64,000 nt of DNA from Pseudomonas sp. TH41 (GCF_016650695.1 NZ_JAEKFH010000004.1:124001-188000), one strand, 5' to 3'; counted from the stretch's first letter, positions 1 to 11,985 are shown. The notes: generated by a model not told the origin, from the letters alone. Made by a program: numbers and translations.

Positions 1-1
1 T

Positions 2-2515
2 TTTCTGTGCCTTGGCTGGCCGCAAACCTCACACGCAAGCTGCACGCTCACACCCACTGGCGGAAATGACATCTACGTATGTGATAGCGCCAGCAGCGGC
101 CCCCTGACAGACCTGTCGGGTAATAACACCCTGAGCTTCCCCGCCAATGGCACCGGCACCGTCAATGGCAACGTGACCTTCGGCGCTGGTGCCGATCAGG
201 TGGTGATGCGTTCAGGCGCCATCGTTGGCGTGCTGAATCAGGGTGACGGGGCCAATGTCCTGCAAATCGACAACGGCCAGATTACCGGCGAAGTTCACCA
301 GGGCTCTGGAATAGACACCTTCATCATGAACGGCGGGCGAATTCAGGCGCTTTTTCAAGGCGATGGCCTGGACAAATTCCTGATGACCGGCGGCACGATT
401 GTCGACGCCTTCGAGGACGGTGACTTCGCGACAATGACCGGAGGCACTATCGGGCGAGTCAATATGAAACTCGACGACAACACCTTCGACATGTCCGGCG
501 GACAGATCCTGGGTAATCTGGTGACCGGTTTCGGCAAAGACACCATCATCATTTCCGGAGGCTTTATCGGCGGCAACATCAGTGTCAGCGGCGGCGACGA
601 CAACATCACGGTGACCGGTGGTGAAATCGCCGGCGAAATTCGCGCCAGTGCAGGGAATGACACATTGCTCTGGAGTGGCGGCGGCCTTATTCATTCGGCC
701 ATCCTGATGGGTGACGGCAATGACCGCGCGACCCTGCGCAACCTGGGCGAAACCACCCTCGCACTGACCCCGAGCATCGACGGCGGCACCGGCAACGATC
801 TGCTGACCTTCGATCACACCACGTCCGCGGGCGCGGCCCGTTACAGCAACTGGGAAACGGTCAACCTGAACAACAGTTCACGGTTCGATCTCGCCGGCAA
901 TTTTGTCCTGGGTGATTCCGCCAGCGGCACCGGCACATTCAACATCGACCCCAGCAGCACACTGGCATCCACCCAGGGCAGCATCACGCCATTCACCGCC
1001 GGCCAGCGCGCTACGTTGACCAACGCCGGGGTGATCGACCTGAGCAGCGGCAATACCCGCACCAACGACACGTTGACAGTGCAGGGCAATTACGCCGGCA
1101 ATGGCGGCCGACTGTTGTTGCAAAGTGTCGTCGGCGACGACAGCGCCGCCAGCGACAAACTGGTGGTCAACAATGGGACCTTGACCGGCAATACCCTGAT
1201 TACCGTGACCAACCTTGGCGGCGTTGGCGCATTGACGCAGCAAAACGGTATCCAGCTGGTGCAGGCCCAAGGCACGGCAACCAGCAGCAACGGTGCTTTC
1301 GCGCTTAATGGCGGCACCCTTTCGGCCGGCGCCTTCGATTACCGCCTGTTCAAGGGCGGTGTCATCGCAGGGACTGAAAACAGCTGGTACCTGCGCTCGG
1401 CCGTCATCGCTCCGGCGGTCACGACCCAGCCCAATCCTGACCCGAGCCTGCCGCCGATCACCGTGGCGGTGGTGGCGACACCCGTCGCCGCTGACGCTCC
1501 CGCGGGAAGCCCTCCGCTGCCACCACTTCCCGCCGCAGTGCCCGGCGCCGCACCGATCCCGCTTTACCGTCCCGAAGTGCCCACCTGGTCGGTATTGCCA
1601 CCCGCTGCTGCGGTGCTGACGTTGACCGCGCTTGGCACCTTCCACGATCGCCAGGGCGATCAGCGCCTGCTCAGCGAAACCGGAGCCTTTGGCGCGGGTT
1701 GGGGCCGGGCCTATGGCAAAAATCTCGACCAGACCTGGGCCGGTACCGTGACGCCACGACTCAACGGCTCACTCAACGGGTTTCAAGTCGGCAACGACCT
1801 GTACGGTTCGACAACCTCAACCGGGCAAACCCAACGCACCGGTTTCTTCGTCGGCCATACCCGGTTGCAGGGCGATGTCGACGGTTTCAACCAAGGGTTC
1901 GAAGGCCAGCGTGCTGGCGAGGTAGAACTGCAAGGCGACAGTGTCGGCTTGTATTGGACGCTGATCGACCCTAAGGGCTGGTACGTCGATACGGTCGTCA
2001 TGGGCACTCGACTGGATGGCAATAGCCATTCCGAGCGAGGACTCAAGCTCGACACGCGTGGCCATGCCCTGACTGTCTCGGCCGAGACCGGTTACCCGTA
2101 CACAGTGGCGGCCAATTGGGTGGTCGAACCCCAGGCGCAAATTATCCACCAGAAAGTCGCGCTGGACAGTGAGGATGACGGCATTTCCCGCGTGTCGTTC
2201 GACTCCGACGGTGCCTGGACCGGCCGCCTGGGCGCGCGACTCAAGGGACGCTACGAAGTCAGTGGCCGACCGCTCGAACCTTTCCTGCGCGCCAACCTGT
2301 GGCACACCTTTTCCGGTAGCGACACCGTGACGTTTGACGGTGCAGATCAAATCGAGACCGAACAAAAGGCGTCTTCGGCCGATCTAGGCATTGGGGTCGT
2401 ACTCAGCCTGGCATCGACCGTCAGTGTGTATGCCAGCACCGACTACAGTCACAATATCGACAGTAATCAGCTGCGCGGAACCTTTGCCAATGTCGGCGTA
2501 AGGGTCAGTTGGTAA
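2..2515 (+). CDS. Autotransporter (type V secretion), 5' end cut by window edge
   Basis: The frame is open back to base 2, so the start codon lies outside the window; the first visible residues look like the end of a signal peptide. The N-terminal half (to about residue 300 of the visible part) is a run of Gly/Asp/Asn-rich repeats of the type 'GDGxD...MxGGxI', as expected for a beta-helix passenger. A Pro/Ala-rich linker follows, then 'YRPEVPTWSVLPPAA' and about 270 residues of alternating aromatic strands ending in Trp, the usual signature of an autotransporter beta-barrel. The barrel should sit in the outer membrane and export the passenger to the cell surface. The passenger function cannot be read; no protease or lipase motif is visible. 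The barrel is clearly homologous to that of the next gene. Confidence 0.88.
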   Translation, partial: FLCLGWPQTSHASCTLTPTGGNDIYVCDSASSGPLTDLSGNNTLSFPANGTGTVNGNVTFGAGADQVVMRSGAIVGVLNQGDGANVLQIDNGQITGEVHQGSGIDTFIMNGGRIQALFQGDGLDKFLMTGGTIVDAFEDGDFATMTGGTIGRVNMKLDDNTFDMSGGQILGNLVTGFGKDTIIISGGFIGGNISVSGGDDNITVTGGEIAGEIRASAGNDTLLWSGGGLIHSAILMGDGNDRATLRNLGETTLALTPSIDGGTGNDLLTFDHTTSAGAARYSNWETVNLNNSSRFDLAGNFVLGDSASGTGTFNIDPSSTLASTQGSITPFTAGQRATLTNAGVIDLSSGNTRTNDTLTVQGNYAGNGGRLLLQSVVGDDSAASDKLVVNNGTLTGNTLITVTNLGGVGALTQQNGIQLVQAQGTATSSNGAFALNGGTLSAGAFDYRLFKGGVIAGTENSWYLRSAVIAPAVTTQPNPDPSLPPITVAVVATPVAADAPAGSPPLPPLPAAVPGAAPIPLYRPEVPTWSVLPPAAAVLTLTALGTFHDRQGDQRLLSETGAFGAGWGRAYGKNLDQTWAGTVTPRLNGSLNGFQVGNDLYGSTTSTGQTQRTGFFVGHTRLQGDVDGFNQGFEGQRAGEVELQGDSVGLYWTLIDPKGWYVDTVVMGTRLDGNSHSERGLKLDTRGHALTVSAETGYPYTVAANWVVEPQAQIIHQKVALDSEDDGISRVSFDSDGAWTGRLGARLKGRYEVSGRPLEPFLRANLWHTFSGSDTVTFDGADQIETEQKASSADLGIGVVLSLASTVSVYASTDYSHNIDSNQLRGTFANVGVRVSW

Positions 2516-2709
2516 GCCGATAGCTTGCTACCAACAGTGTCTAGGACGGGGGTATTTTGACGTTTTTTCGTACAAACAGTCACTTAGAGAGACGCCAATA
2601 ATCAATCACTTGCAATCGCTAAAATAGCACTACCATTTATCGGCCATTTTCTTGACGCAGTGCCTCGGGTCTTCTTAGCTACACCGTACTACCCCCGGAA
2701 AAACCACCA

Positions 2710-2758
2710 GGGGCAAGCCCCAGACACCCGCAAAAACGGGCGGTCAAAGGCTTGCCCC
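2710..2758. repeat. Nested inverted repeat in the gap between the two autotransporter genes
   Basis: The 322-base gap 2516-2837 holds no gene. GGGGCAAGCC (2710-2719) pairs with GGCTTGCCCC (2749-2758), and CCCG/CGGG (2727-2730/2737-2740) forms a smaller stem inside the loop. There is no T-run, so it is not an obvious terminator. It lies 80 bases before the next start codon and could be a leader structure or an eroded REP pair. The sequence GAGAGACGCC also occurs twice in this gap (near 2586 and 2791). Confidence 0.45.
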
Positions 2759-2837
2759 AATTCATTCGGTCGCCCCTCATTCGGGGTAGGAGAGACGCCA
2801 GAGCGAGATACGGGATGCGATTGCAAGGTAGACCCCC

Positions 2838-3905
2838 ATGAGAACTTCATTCACCCAACAAGAGATCAAAGTTACTTTTTGCACTGTCTCGAGTTCACTC
2901 CTGTTGTGTTCATCGATGGAGGTGCAGGCCTCACCTCCCGAGGCAGATACAACACCTTGGTATCGCCAGGATGTCCCGGCCCTCACCTTGACCGCTCCCG
3001 CGACAACGTATCCCGGCCACTTCAGCGCCGCGCCAGATTTGCGAAGTTCACACCTGACGACCGAGGACGCCGCGCCCTTGGCGTGGGACCAACTCTATGG
3101 GCAGGCTTCGCGGCAGGCACAAACCAATTACCAGAACCAAAGCTCTTCTCTCGCTGGCGGCGGCGAATTAAAAGGCCCGGCCATTCTGACCTTGCAAGGC
3201 AGCAGCGGCCAAACCCAACGGGTCGGCCTGGTCGGCGGCACCACTCAGCTCCAGAGCAACGGCAACGGTTTACTGACCAGCCCCACCCTGGCCGATCCGA
3301 ACAGCAACACCCTCAACCTTCAAGGCCAGAGCCTCGGCGCGTACTGGAGCCTGACCGGTTCTGAGGGCTGGCACATCGACTTGACAGCCAGTGGCGGCCG
3401 GGTCAATGGCTACAGCCGCAATGAGCAAGGCGCTCGGCAAGCCACCGAGGGCACAGCGATGATCCTCTCGGTGGAGGGCGGTGTCCCGATTGGCCTGAGC
3501 GATAACTGGGTGTTCGAGCCCCAGGCGCAATTGATCAATCAGCGCATTACCCTGGATGCCCCGTATGCGGGCTCGGGCAATGCGTCTTCGACTGACTTGA
3601 CCTCTTGGACCAGTCGGGTCGGTGCCCGGTTGACAGGTAGTTACGACATTGACGGCATGCCCGTCGAACCGTATGTGCGTACCAACTTGTGGCACACGGT
3701 GCACACTGGCAGCACCGTATCCCTTGATCAGGTCGACAAGATCAGCAGCAGCCGCAATTCATCGACGGTCGAGTTGGGATTGGGGTTGGTGGCCAGAGTG
3801 ACGCCGACAATGAGTGTGTTCGTCAGTGCTGATTACAGCAGCGATGTGACTGCCGGTGATTTGAACGGGTTGATCGGGAGCTTGGGTGTGCGGATGCGGT
3901 GGTGA
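2838..3905 (+). CDS. Autotransporter-type beta-barrel protein lacking a passenger
   Basis: A 355-residue protein with a signal-like N-terminus ending near 'SMEVQAS', followed directly by 'WYRQDVPALTL'. That segment matches the linker that precedes the barrel in the upstream autotransporter. The rest aligns by eye with that barrel: GQTQR, 'LGAYWSL' against 'VGLYWTL', 'NWVFEPQAQLINQ' against 'NWVVEPQAQIIHQ', 'EPYVRTNLWHT' against 'EPFLRANLWHT', and a terminal Trp. The secreted domain is missing while signal and barrel are kept, so this is probably a duplicated autotransporter whose passenger was deleted. It may now be a plain outer-membrane barrel. The start at 2838 follows a weak AGGTAGACCCCC; no better one is visible. 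Confidence 0.82.
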   Translation: MRTSFTQQEIKVTFCTVSSSLLLCSSMEVQASPPEADTTPWYRQDVPALTLTAPATTYPGHFSAAPDLRSSHLTTEDAAPLAWDQLYGQASRQAQTNYQNQSSSLAGGGELKGPAILTLQGSSGQTQRVGLVGGTTQLQSNGNGLLTSPTLADPNSNTLNLQGQSLGAYWSLTGSEGWHIDLTASGGRVNGYSRNEQGARQATEGTAMILSVEGGVPIGLSDNWVFEPQAQLINQRITLDAPYAGSGNASSTDLTSWTSRVGARLTGSYDIDGMPVEPYVRTNLWHTVHTGSTVSLDQVDKISSSRNSSTVELGLGLVARVTPTMSVFVSADYSSDVTAGDLNGLIGSLGVRMRW

Positions 3906-3940
3906 GGGTCGAATTTCAAGAGCTGTGTTGTTGCAGCTGG

Positions 3941-4026
3941 CGCCTTCGCGAGCAAGCCCGCTCCCACATTGGTTTTGTGCACGACATAAATCCAATGTGG
4001 GAGCGGGCTTGCTCGCGAAGGGGGCG
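3941..4026. repeat. REPIN, family A
   Basis: Two inverted copies of GTGGGAGCGGGCTTGCTCGC with extended flanking complementarity lie between the autotransporter-like gene and the 3' end of glgB. In this position it can act as the transcript-end hairpin for two convergent genes. Members of this arm family also occur at 15838, 36763, 39653 and 58853. Confidence 0.9.
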
Positions 4027-4039
4027 ACTCGGTTCTAGA

Positions 4040-6271
<2,232 letters not shown>

Positions 6272-6273
6272 GA

Positions 6274-9200
6274 CTACTCTCCACCAAGATCGGAAAAGGG
6301 TTTTAGCCCACTCAATAATCCAAACAAACCATGCAACGGCACAGGCAGCCACGTGGGGCGATTTTCCGCCTCATACGCCACCTCATACGCTGCCTTTTCC
6401 AGACTGAACAACGCCAGCGCGGCGTCATCGCCTTCAGGATCTTGCCATGCATGAGCAAGACTAGCTGCCGCCAGCCGATAAGCGTCGATAAATGCTTGTC
6501 TCGCCTCAATTAAATAGCGGTCAGCGACGTGCTGACGAGCGGCCTGCGCATCGGCGGTGTTATCGACGTTCTGCACATTGATCGTCATCGCCGCCGCGTA
6601 GTCGAAGGAGCGCAACACCCCGCTCACGTCTTTATACGGACTGTGCTTGCCTCTTCGCGCGTGCAACGGCCGTGCCGGTTCGCCTTCAAAGTCGATCAGG
6701 TACGCATCGCCCTTGATCACCAGCACTTGCCCCAGGTGCAGGTCACCATGGACGCGAATGCGCAATCCACCGGTCGTTTTTTTGCCCAGATCCTGCACAT
6801 GACTGAGGATGGCTTTTTTGTTGTCCAGTAAACGACTGACCAGGGCTTTGTCTGCCGGGTTCAGTTCATTTTGGTGCTGCTTGAGCAACTTCAGTGCATG
6901 TTCCAGTTGCGCAGCGACGTCCTTGGCCGAGGCCAGTGCGTCTTTTTGCGTGGACACTTGCGGGGCGAAGTCCGGATTGTCGGTGGGGGCCGCCAGCACT
7001 TGATGCATTTCACCGAGGCGCAGGCCAAGCATGCTGGCGAAGTCCTTCAGCTCGCCAAGCGCATTGTAGTGCTGTTCCTGTTCCGACACGGCGTCGGCCA
7101 GTTCGTCGCGCAACGCCCGTTCGAGGTTGTTTTGCGTCCACTCCCACGCGTCGCCCTGATTGCTCAAATAGCCTTGGGCGATCATCAACAGCGTGCCCTC
7201 ACCCGCCGTATCGTGGCGAGCCACCGACCCCAGCAACGGCGAAATATTGCGGTAACCGGCATGGGTCAAATACGCGCTCATCTCCAGTTCCGGGTGGACG
7301 CCCGTGGCCAGTTTACGGATCAGTTTCAGCACCAGGCTGTTGCCGATCACCACCGAACTGTTGGACTGCTCGGCGGACAGATAACGCACTTCGGACTCGC
7401 CCGTCAGGCCCAGTTTCGCCAATTGAGCAGTCGGTTCGAAACGGATCTCGCCCGCGCTGGATGGCAGTACCGTGTTGGCCTGCATGCCTTGCAGCACAGA
7501 CCTGATAAACGTTTCCAGGCTAAACGCATCGGTGATCAAACCGACCTGGCGTACGCGTCGGACCCGCGACAGCGCCAGTTGTTGGGGCAACGCCGCACCC
7601 ACCTGATCTTCGGAAATAAAGCCGAACGGCAACTGATAGCGACTGGTCTGGCCGCCGCTGGTGACATCGATTTCACTCAGCAGCACCGGGTGCAGTGGAT
7701 CGCCGAAACGCACGCCGTAGGCGATATTGACCTGTTCGATAGCCCCGTCCTTGCCAGCGAACCAGCGGCGGTTCTGCAGCCAGCTCGGCAAGATGCCCTG
7801 CTCGAGTGTGCCCCGGGATGGGGCTTCAAGCAGTTCTTCCATGCGTTTTTTCAACACCAGCGTGGTGAAGTCCGGCAGGCTTTGCGCCGGTTCGACGTGC
7901 CAGCTCGGCATCTGGTTTTCCGCGGCCAGCACAAACCAATAGAAGCCGTAAGGCGCCAGCGTCAGGAGGAAATTCAACTGGCCGATGGGCGGGAAAGCAT
8001 TACCGCCAAGCATCTCCACCGGCACCATGCCGACATAAGCCGACAGATCCAGTTCCGCCGCCTGCGCGCTACGCGACACGTTGGCCACGCACAGGATGAT
8101 TTCGTGCTTGCCGTCTGCCCCGGTGAATTCCCGGGTGTAGGCCAGAATCCGTCGATTGCTCGGCGACAGCATTTTCAGCGTGCCACGCCCGAAGGCCTTG
8201 GATTGCTTGCGCACGGCAAGCATGCGTCGGTTCCAGTTCAACAATGAATGCGGGTCGCCGGCCTGGGTTTCGACGTTGACTGACAGGTAACCGTATTGCG
8301 GGTCCATGATCGGTGGCAGCACCAGGCTCGCCGGGTCGGCGCGGGAGAATCCACCGTTACGGTCGATCGACCACTGCATCGGCGTACGCACGCCGTCGCG
8401 ATCGCCCAGATAGATGTTGTCACCCATGCCGATTTCATCGCCGTAATACAGGGTCGGCGTGCCGGGCATCGACAGCAGCAGGCTGTTGAGCAGTTCCACA
8501 CGGCGGCGGTCGCGTTCCATCAACGGCGCGAGGCGGCGGCGAATCCCCAGGTTGATCCGCGCCCGACGGTCGGCCGCGTAATAATTCCACAGGTAGTCGC
8601 GTTCCCTGTCGGTAACCATTTCCAGGGTCAGCTCATCATGGTTGCGCAGGAAGATCGCCCACTGACAGTTGGCAGGGATTTCCGGGGTCTGACGCAAAAT
8701 GTCGGTGATCGGGAAGCGATCTTCCTGGGCCAGCGCCATGTACATGCGCGGCATCAACGGGAAGTGGAACGCCATGTGGCACTCGTCGCCATTCAAGCCT
8801 TTGGCATCGGTGTCACCGAAATACAACTGCGTGTCTTCCGGCCATTGATTGGCCTCCGCCAAGAGCATGCGGTCCGGGTAGTTGGCGTCGATTTCGGCAC
8901 GAATCTGCTTGAGGACGTCGTGGGTCTCGGGGAGGTTTTCGTTGTTGGTGCCGTCGCGTTCAATCAAGTAAGGAATCGCGTCCAGACGCAGGCCGTCGAT
9001 GCCCATGTCGAGCCAGTAGCGCATCACCGACAACACCGCTTTCATGACTTGCGGGTTGTCGAAATTCAGGTCGGGCTGGTGGGAATAGAACCGGTGCCAG
9101 AAATATTGGCCGGCCACCGGGTCCCAGGTCCAATTGGACTTTTCGGTGTCGAGAAAGATGATGCGGGTGCCGTCGTACTTTTGATCGTCATCAGACCAGA

Positions 9201-9615
9201 CGTAGAAGTCCCGCGCCGCCGAGCCTTTTTTGGCTTTGCGCGCACGCTGGAACCAGGCGTGTTGATCCGAGGTGTGGTTGATGACCAGCTCGGTAATCAC
9301 CCGCAGGCCGCGTTTATGCGCCTCGGCGATGAAGCGCTTGGCATCGGCCATGGTCCCGTAATCGGCGTGTACGCCACGGTATTCGGCGATGTCGTAACCA
9401 TCATCGCGCCGTGGTGACGGATAGAACGGCAACAGCCAGATGGTGTTGACGCCCAGGTCGGCAATGTAATCGAGTTTGGCGATAAGACCGGGAAAGTCGC
9501 CGATCCCGTCATTGTTGGAGTCGAAAAAAGACTTAACGTGAACCTGGTAGATCACCGCATCCTTGTACCAGAGAGGGTCCTTGATGAAGGTGGCTGCCTT
9601 GGGTTTCTTCGCCAT
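6274..9615 (-). CDS. treS: Trehalose synthase / maltokinase fusion
   Basis: The 1113-residue protein fuses two enzymes. Residues 1-545 or so are a GH13 trehalose synthase that interconverts trehalose and maltose, with nucleophile Asp212 (GLRLDA), acid Glu254 (LLAEAN) and 'RNHDELTLEM'. The C-terminal half, from about 560, is a maltokinase (Pep2/Mak) with cap segment 'WLQNRRWFAGKD', catalytic loop 'HGDLHLGQ' and 'DFEGEP'. It phosphorylates maltose at C1. Fusing both lets trehalose be turned directly into maltose-1-phosphate, the GlgE donor. The fused form and length are usual in Pseudomonas. The start follows CAGGAGTTTCAA. Confidence 0.95.
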   Translation of the reverse strand: MAKKPKAATFIKDPLWYKDAVIYQVHVKSFFDSNNDGIGDFPGLIAKLDYIADLGVNTIWLLPFYPSPRRDDGYDIAEYRGVHADYGTMADAKRFIAEAHKRGLRVITELVINHTSDQHAWFQRARKAKKGSAARDFYVWSDDDQKYDGTRIIFLDTEKSNWTWDPVAGQYFWHRFYSHQPDLNFDNPQVMKAVLSVMRYWLDMGIDGLRLDAIPYLIERDGTNNENLPETHDVLKQIRAEIDANYPDRMLLAEANQWPEDTQLYFGDTDAKGLNGDECHMAFHFPLMPRMYMALAQEDRFPITDILRQTPEIPANCQWAIFLRNHDELTLEMVTDRERDYLWNYYAADRRARINLGIRRRLAPLMERDRRRVELLNSLLLSMPGTPTLYYGDEIGMGDNIYLGDRDGVRTPMQWSIDRNGGFSRADPASLVLPPIMDPQYGYLSVNVETQAGDPHSLLNWNRRMLAVRKQSKAFGRGTLKMLSPSNRRILAYTREFTGADGKHEIILCVANVSRSAQAAELDLSAYVGMVPVEMLGGNAFPPIGQLNFLLTLAPYGFYWFVLAAENQMPSWHVEPAQSLPDFTTLVLKKRMEELLEAPSRGTLEQGILPSWLQNRRWFAGKDGAIEQVNIAYGVRFGDPLHPVLLSEIDVTSGGQTSRYQLPFGFISEDQVGAALPQQLALSRVRRVRQVGLITDAFSLETFIRSVLQGMQANTVLPSSAGEIRFEPTAQLAKLGLTGESEVRYLSAEQSNSSVVIGNSLVLKLIRKLATGVHPELEMSAYLTHAGYRNISPLLGSVARHDTAGEGTLLMIAQGYLSNQGDAWEWTQNNLERALRDELADAVSEQEQHYNALGELKDFASMLGLRLGEMHQVLAAPTDNPDFAPQVSTQKDALASAKDVAAQLEHALKLLKQHQNELNPADKALVSRLLDNKKAILSHVQDLGKKTTGGLRIRVHGDLHLGQVLVIKGDAYLIDFEGEPARPLHARRGKHSPYKDVSGVLRSFDYAAAMTINVQNVDNTADAQAARQHVADRYLIEARQAFIDAYRLAAASLAHAWQDPEGDDAALALFSLEKAAYEVAYEAENRPTWLPVPLHGLFGLLSGLKPFSDLGGE

Positions 9616-9683
9616 TTGAAACTCCTGTTGAATTCGAAAAAGCCTCTGAGCCGATCACCTGCCTCAAACGCGATGATTACCGT

Positions 9684-9781
9684 GTAGGAGCGAGCTTGCT
9701 CGCGAAAGTTTTCAACGATAACGCGCCAAGCCTGATACACCGAGGCGTTCTCAGGTTTATCGCGAGCAAGCTCGCTCCTAC
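9684..9781. repeat. REPIN, family B, inside the glgE-treS gap
   Basis: Inverted copies of GTAGGAGCGAGCTTGCTCGC surround a spacer containing AACGATAACGCG, which recurs in other family B members. It fills most of the 177-base gap between glgE and treS-mak, so it would be transcribed as a long hairpin within the operon mRNA. Confidence 0.9.
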
Positions 9782-9792
9782 AGGTCGTGCGT

Positions 9793-11787
9793 CTATGCGG
9801 TAATCCGCCAAATCCCGAACGGCTGATAGGCCGGGTCAATCCGCATGAACTGGTACTTGCCGTGCCAGGTCCAGCGGTGGCCGTTCATCAAGTCTTCGCC
9901 CTGGGTGCTGGCGTCGTCAGGCAAGCCCATTTCCCACAGCGGCAATTCGAAATTGGCTTCCTGGACGTTATGCGGATCAAGACTGACCGCCACCAGAATG
10001 AAGTTGCTGCCGTCCGCGCTGCGCTTGCCGAAATACAGAATGTTGTCGTTCCACGCGTTGTAGACCTTCAAGCCCAAATGCGTGTGCAGCGCCGGGTTCT
10101 GCCGGCGAATACGATTGAGCTGAGCGATCTCGGCAATGATGTTGCCTGGCGAGTTGAAGTCCCGAGGACGGATTTCATACTTTTCCGAGTTGAGGTATTC
10201 CTCTTTGCCCGGCACCGGCGCGGCCTCACACAGTTCGAAGCCTGAATACATGCCCCACAAACCGGAGCCCATGGTCGCGAGCGCTGCGCGGATCAAAAAA
10301 CCCGCACGGCCGGACTCATGCAAAAACGCCGGGTTGATGTCCGGGGTGTTGACGAAGAAGTTCGGGCGGAAGCATTCGCGCCACGGTGACTCGTTGAGTT
10401 CGGTGAAATACGTCGCCAGTTCGTACTTGGTGTTGCGCCAAGTGAAGTAGGTGTAGCTCTGGGAATAACCGACCTTACCCAACCGCGCCATCATCGCCGG
10501 CGTGGTAAAGGCTTCGGCGAGGAAAATCACTTCGGGGTACAGCGCCCGCACATCCGCGATCAGCCACTGCCAGAAGGGCAGCGGTTTGGTGTGAGGATTG
10601 TCGACGCGAAACAGCTTCACGCCCTCCTCGACCCACCCCACCACAACGTCGCGCAATTCGACCCAAAGGCTGGGGATCGCTTCGACGGCGTAGAAATCGA
10701 CGTTGACGATGTCCTGATACTTTTTCGGCGGATTCTCGGCGTATTTGATCGTGCCGTCCGGCCGCCAGTTGAACCAGCCAGGATGCTGCTTGAGCCACGG
10801 GTGATCCTGAGAACACTGGATCGCGAAATCGAGGGCGATTTCCAGGCCATGGTCCGCCGCCGCCGCCACCAACTTGCGAAAATCTTCGCGGGTCCCCAGT
10901 TCCGAGTGAATCGCTTCATGCCCTCCCTCTTCGCTGCCGATAGCGTACGGACTGCCCGGATCGTCCGGGCCGGCAGTGAGGGCGTTGTTCGGGCCTTTAC
11001 GGTAGCTGCGACCAATCGGGTGGATCGGCGGGAAATAAAGGACATCAAACCCCATGTCCTGAATCATCGGCAGCCGCGAATGCACGTCGTTGAAGGTGCC
11101 ATGGCGAGCCGCATCGTCAGTGATCGAACGCGGAAACAATTCATACCAACTGGCAAACTGCGCCAGTTCCCGTTCGACGTCCAGCGGATACTCGGGACTG
11201 AGACTCACGTAGGCACGGTGATCGGCCTGGGCCATCAGCTCGGCGCTTCGCGGGTGCATAAACAGCGCAACCTGCTCGGTTTCGAGCAGCCCAGCCAGTT
11301 CATTGCACAACGCCGCCAGATCCTCGCTCAGCGCGCCATCCGCTCGCTCGGCCGCCTGCTGCACCAGTGTTCGCCCTTCCTGCAGTTCAAGGCTGACCGG
11401 CACCCGGGCCGCGTGCTTTTTTTCCAGCTCATAACAAAAACTGGCGAACTGATCGATCCAGGCCTCAATGCAAAACACATAACGACCCTGGCGCACCACT
11501 CGGAACTGGCCCTGCCAGCCGTTATTGCCGAGGTCGCTCATGACCTCGCTCTGCCAGGTCTCATCGCCCTCGGCGCGCCAGCGGATGCGCACCGCCAGTT
11601 TGTCGTGACCATCGGCAAACACCTTGCTGGTCACCACCACGTCCTGACCGACCACGGCTTTCACGGCAAACTGCCCACCATCAAGGATCGGCTGGGTGTT
11701 TTCAATCACGATACGTGGCAGCAGCAACGCCTGCGACAGCGGCATATGAGGGTTGTAGTTCAGCTCTGTCGGTTTTTCAGCAGTCAT
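9793..11787 (-). CDS. glgE: Alpha-1,4-glucan:maltose-1-phosphate maltosyltransferase
   Basis: GlgE transfers maltosyl units from maltose-1-phosphate to growing alpha-1,4-glucan. The 664-residue length and layout fit the family: an N-terminal beta-sandwich (to about 110), an inserted helical region near 130-190, and a GH13_3 barrel with nucleophile Asp396 (LFRVDNPHTKP) and acid Glu425 (FLAEAF). I chose the start at 11787 (MTAEKPTEL) because AAAGGAGAGATGCTCG precedes it; a longer frame starts at 11850 without a good ribosome site. It is first in the glgE, treS-mak, glgB set. This pathway is linked to osmotic and desiccation stress in pseudomonads. Confidence 0.95.
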   Translation of the reverse strand: MTAEKPTELNYNPHMPLSQALLLPRIVIENTQPILDGGQFAVKAVVGQDVVVTSKVFADGHDKLAVRIRWRAEGDETWQSEVMSDLGNNGWQGQFRVVRQGRYVFCIEAWIDQFASFCYELEKKHAARVPVSLELQEGRTLVQQAAERADGALSEDLAALCNELAGLLETEQVALFMHPRSAELMAQADHRAYVSLSPEYPLDVERELAQFASWYELFPRSITDDAARHGTFNDVHSRLPMIQDMGFDVLYFPPIHPIGRSYRKGPNNALTAGPDDPGSPYAIGSEEGGHEAIHSELGTREDFRKLVAAAADHGLEIALDFAIQCSQDHPWLKQHPGWFNWRPDGTIKYAENPPKKYQDIVNVDFYAVEAIPSLWVELRDVVVGWVEEGVKLFRVDNPHTKPLPFWQWLIADVRALYPEVIFLAEAFTTPAMMARLGKVGYSQSYTYFTWRNTKYELATYFTELNESPWRECFRPNFFVNTPDINPAFLHESGRAGFLIRAALATMGSGLWGMYSGFELCEAAPVPGKEEYLNSEKYEIRPRDFNSPGNIIAEIAQLNRIRRQNPALHTHLGLKVYNAWNDNILYFGKRSADGSNFILVAVSLDPHNVQEANFELPLWEMGLPDDASTQGEDLMNGHRWTWHGKYQFMRIDPAYQPFGIWRITA

Positions 11788-11856
11788 CGAGCATCTCTCC
11801 TTTACGCCCAATGGACGCTCTTGTGTCTGATGTTCCGTGAAAAAACTCACTTAGGT

Positions 11857-11884
11857 TCCGAGCGGCAGGCAACGGTAAAAGTTC
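11857..11884 (-). promoter_or_regulatory. Candidate AlgU (sigma-22) promoter of glgE
   Basis: On the minus strand GAACTT (11884-11879) is followed after 17 bases by TCGGA (11861-11857), close to the AlgU/RpoE-type pattern GAACTT-N16/17-TCTGA. It would give a leader of about 60 bases before the glgE start. Trehalose and alpha-glucan genes are stress-induced in this genus, which fits, but no start site can be seen. Confidence 0.45.
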
Positions 11885-11985
11885 ACGTGGATTTGCCTGA
11901 AGCCACCAAGGGAATCAATTCCTTCGCACAGTGGTCAACCAACTTAAGCACGACTTACGCCATGTGCCACCCGGAGGCTTCAACA

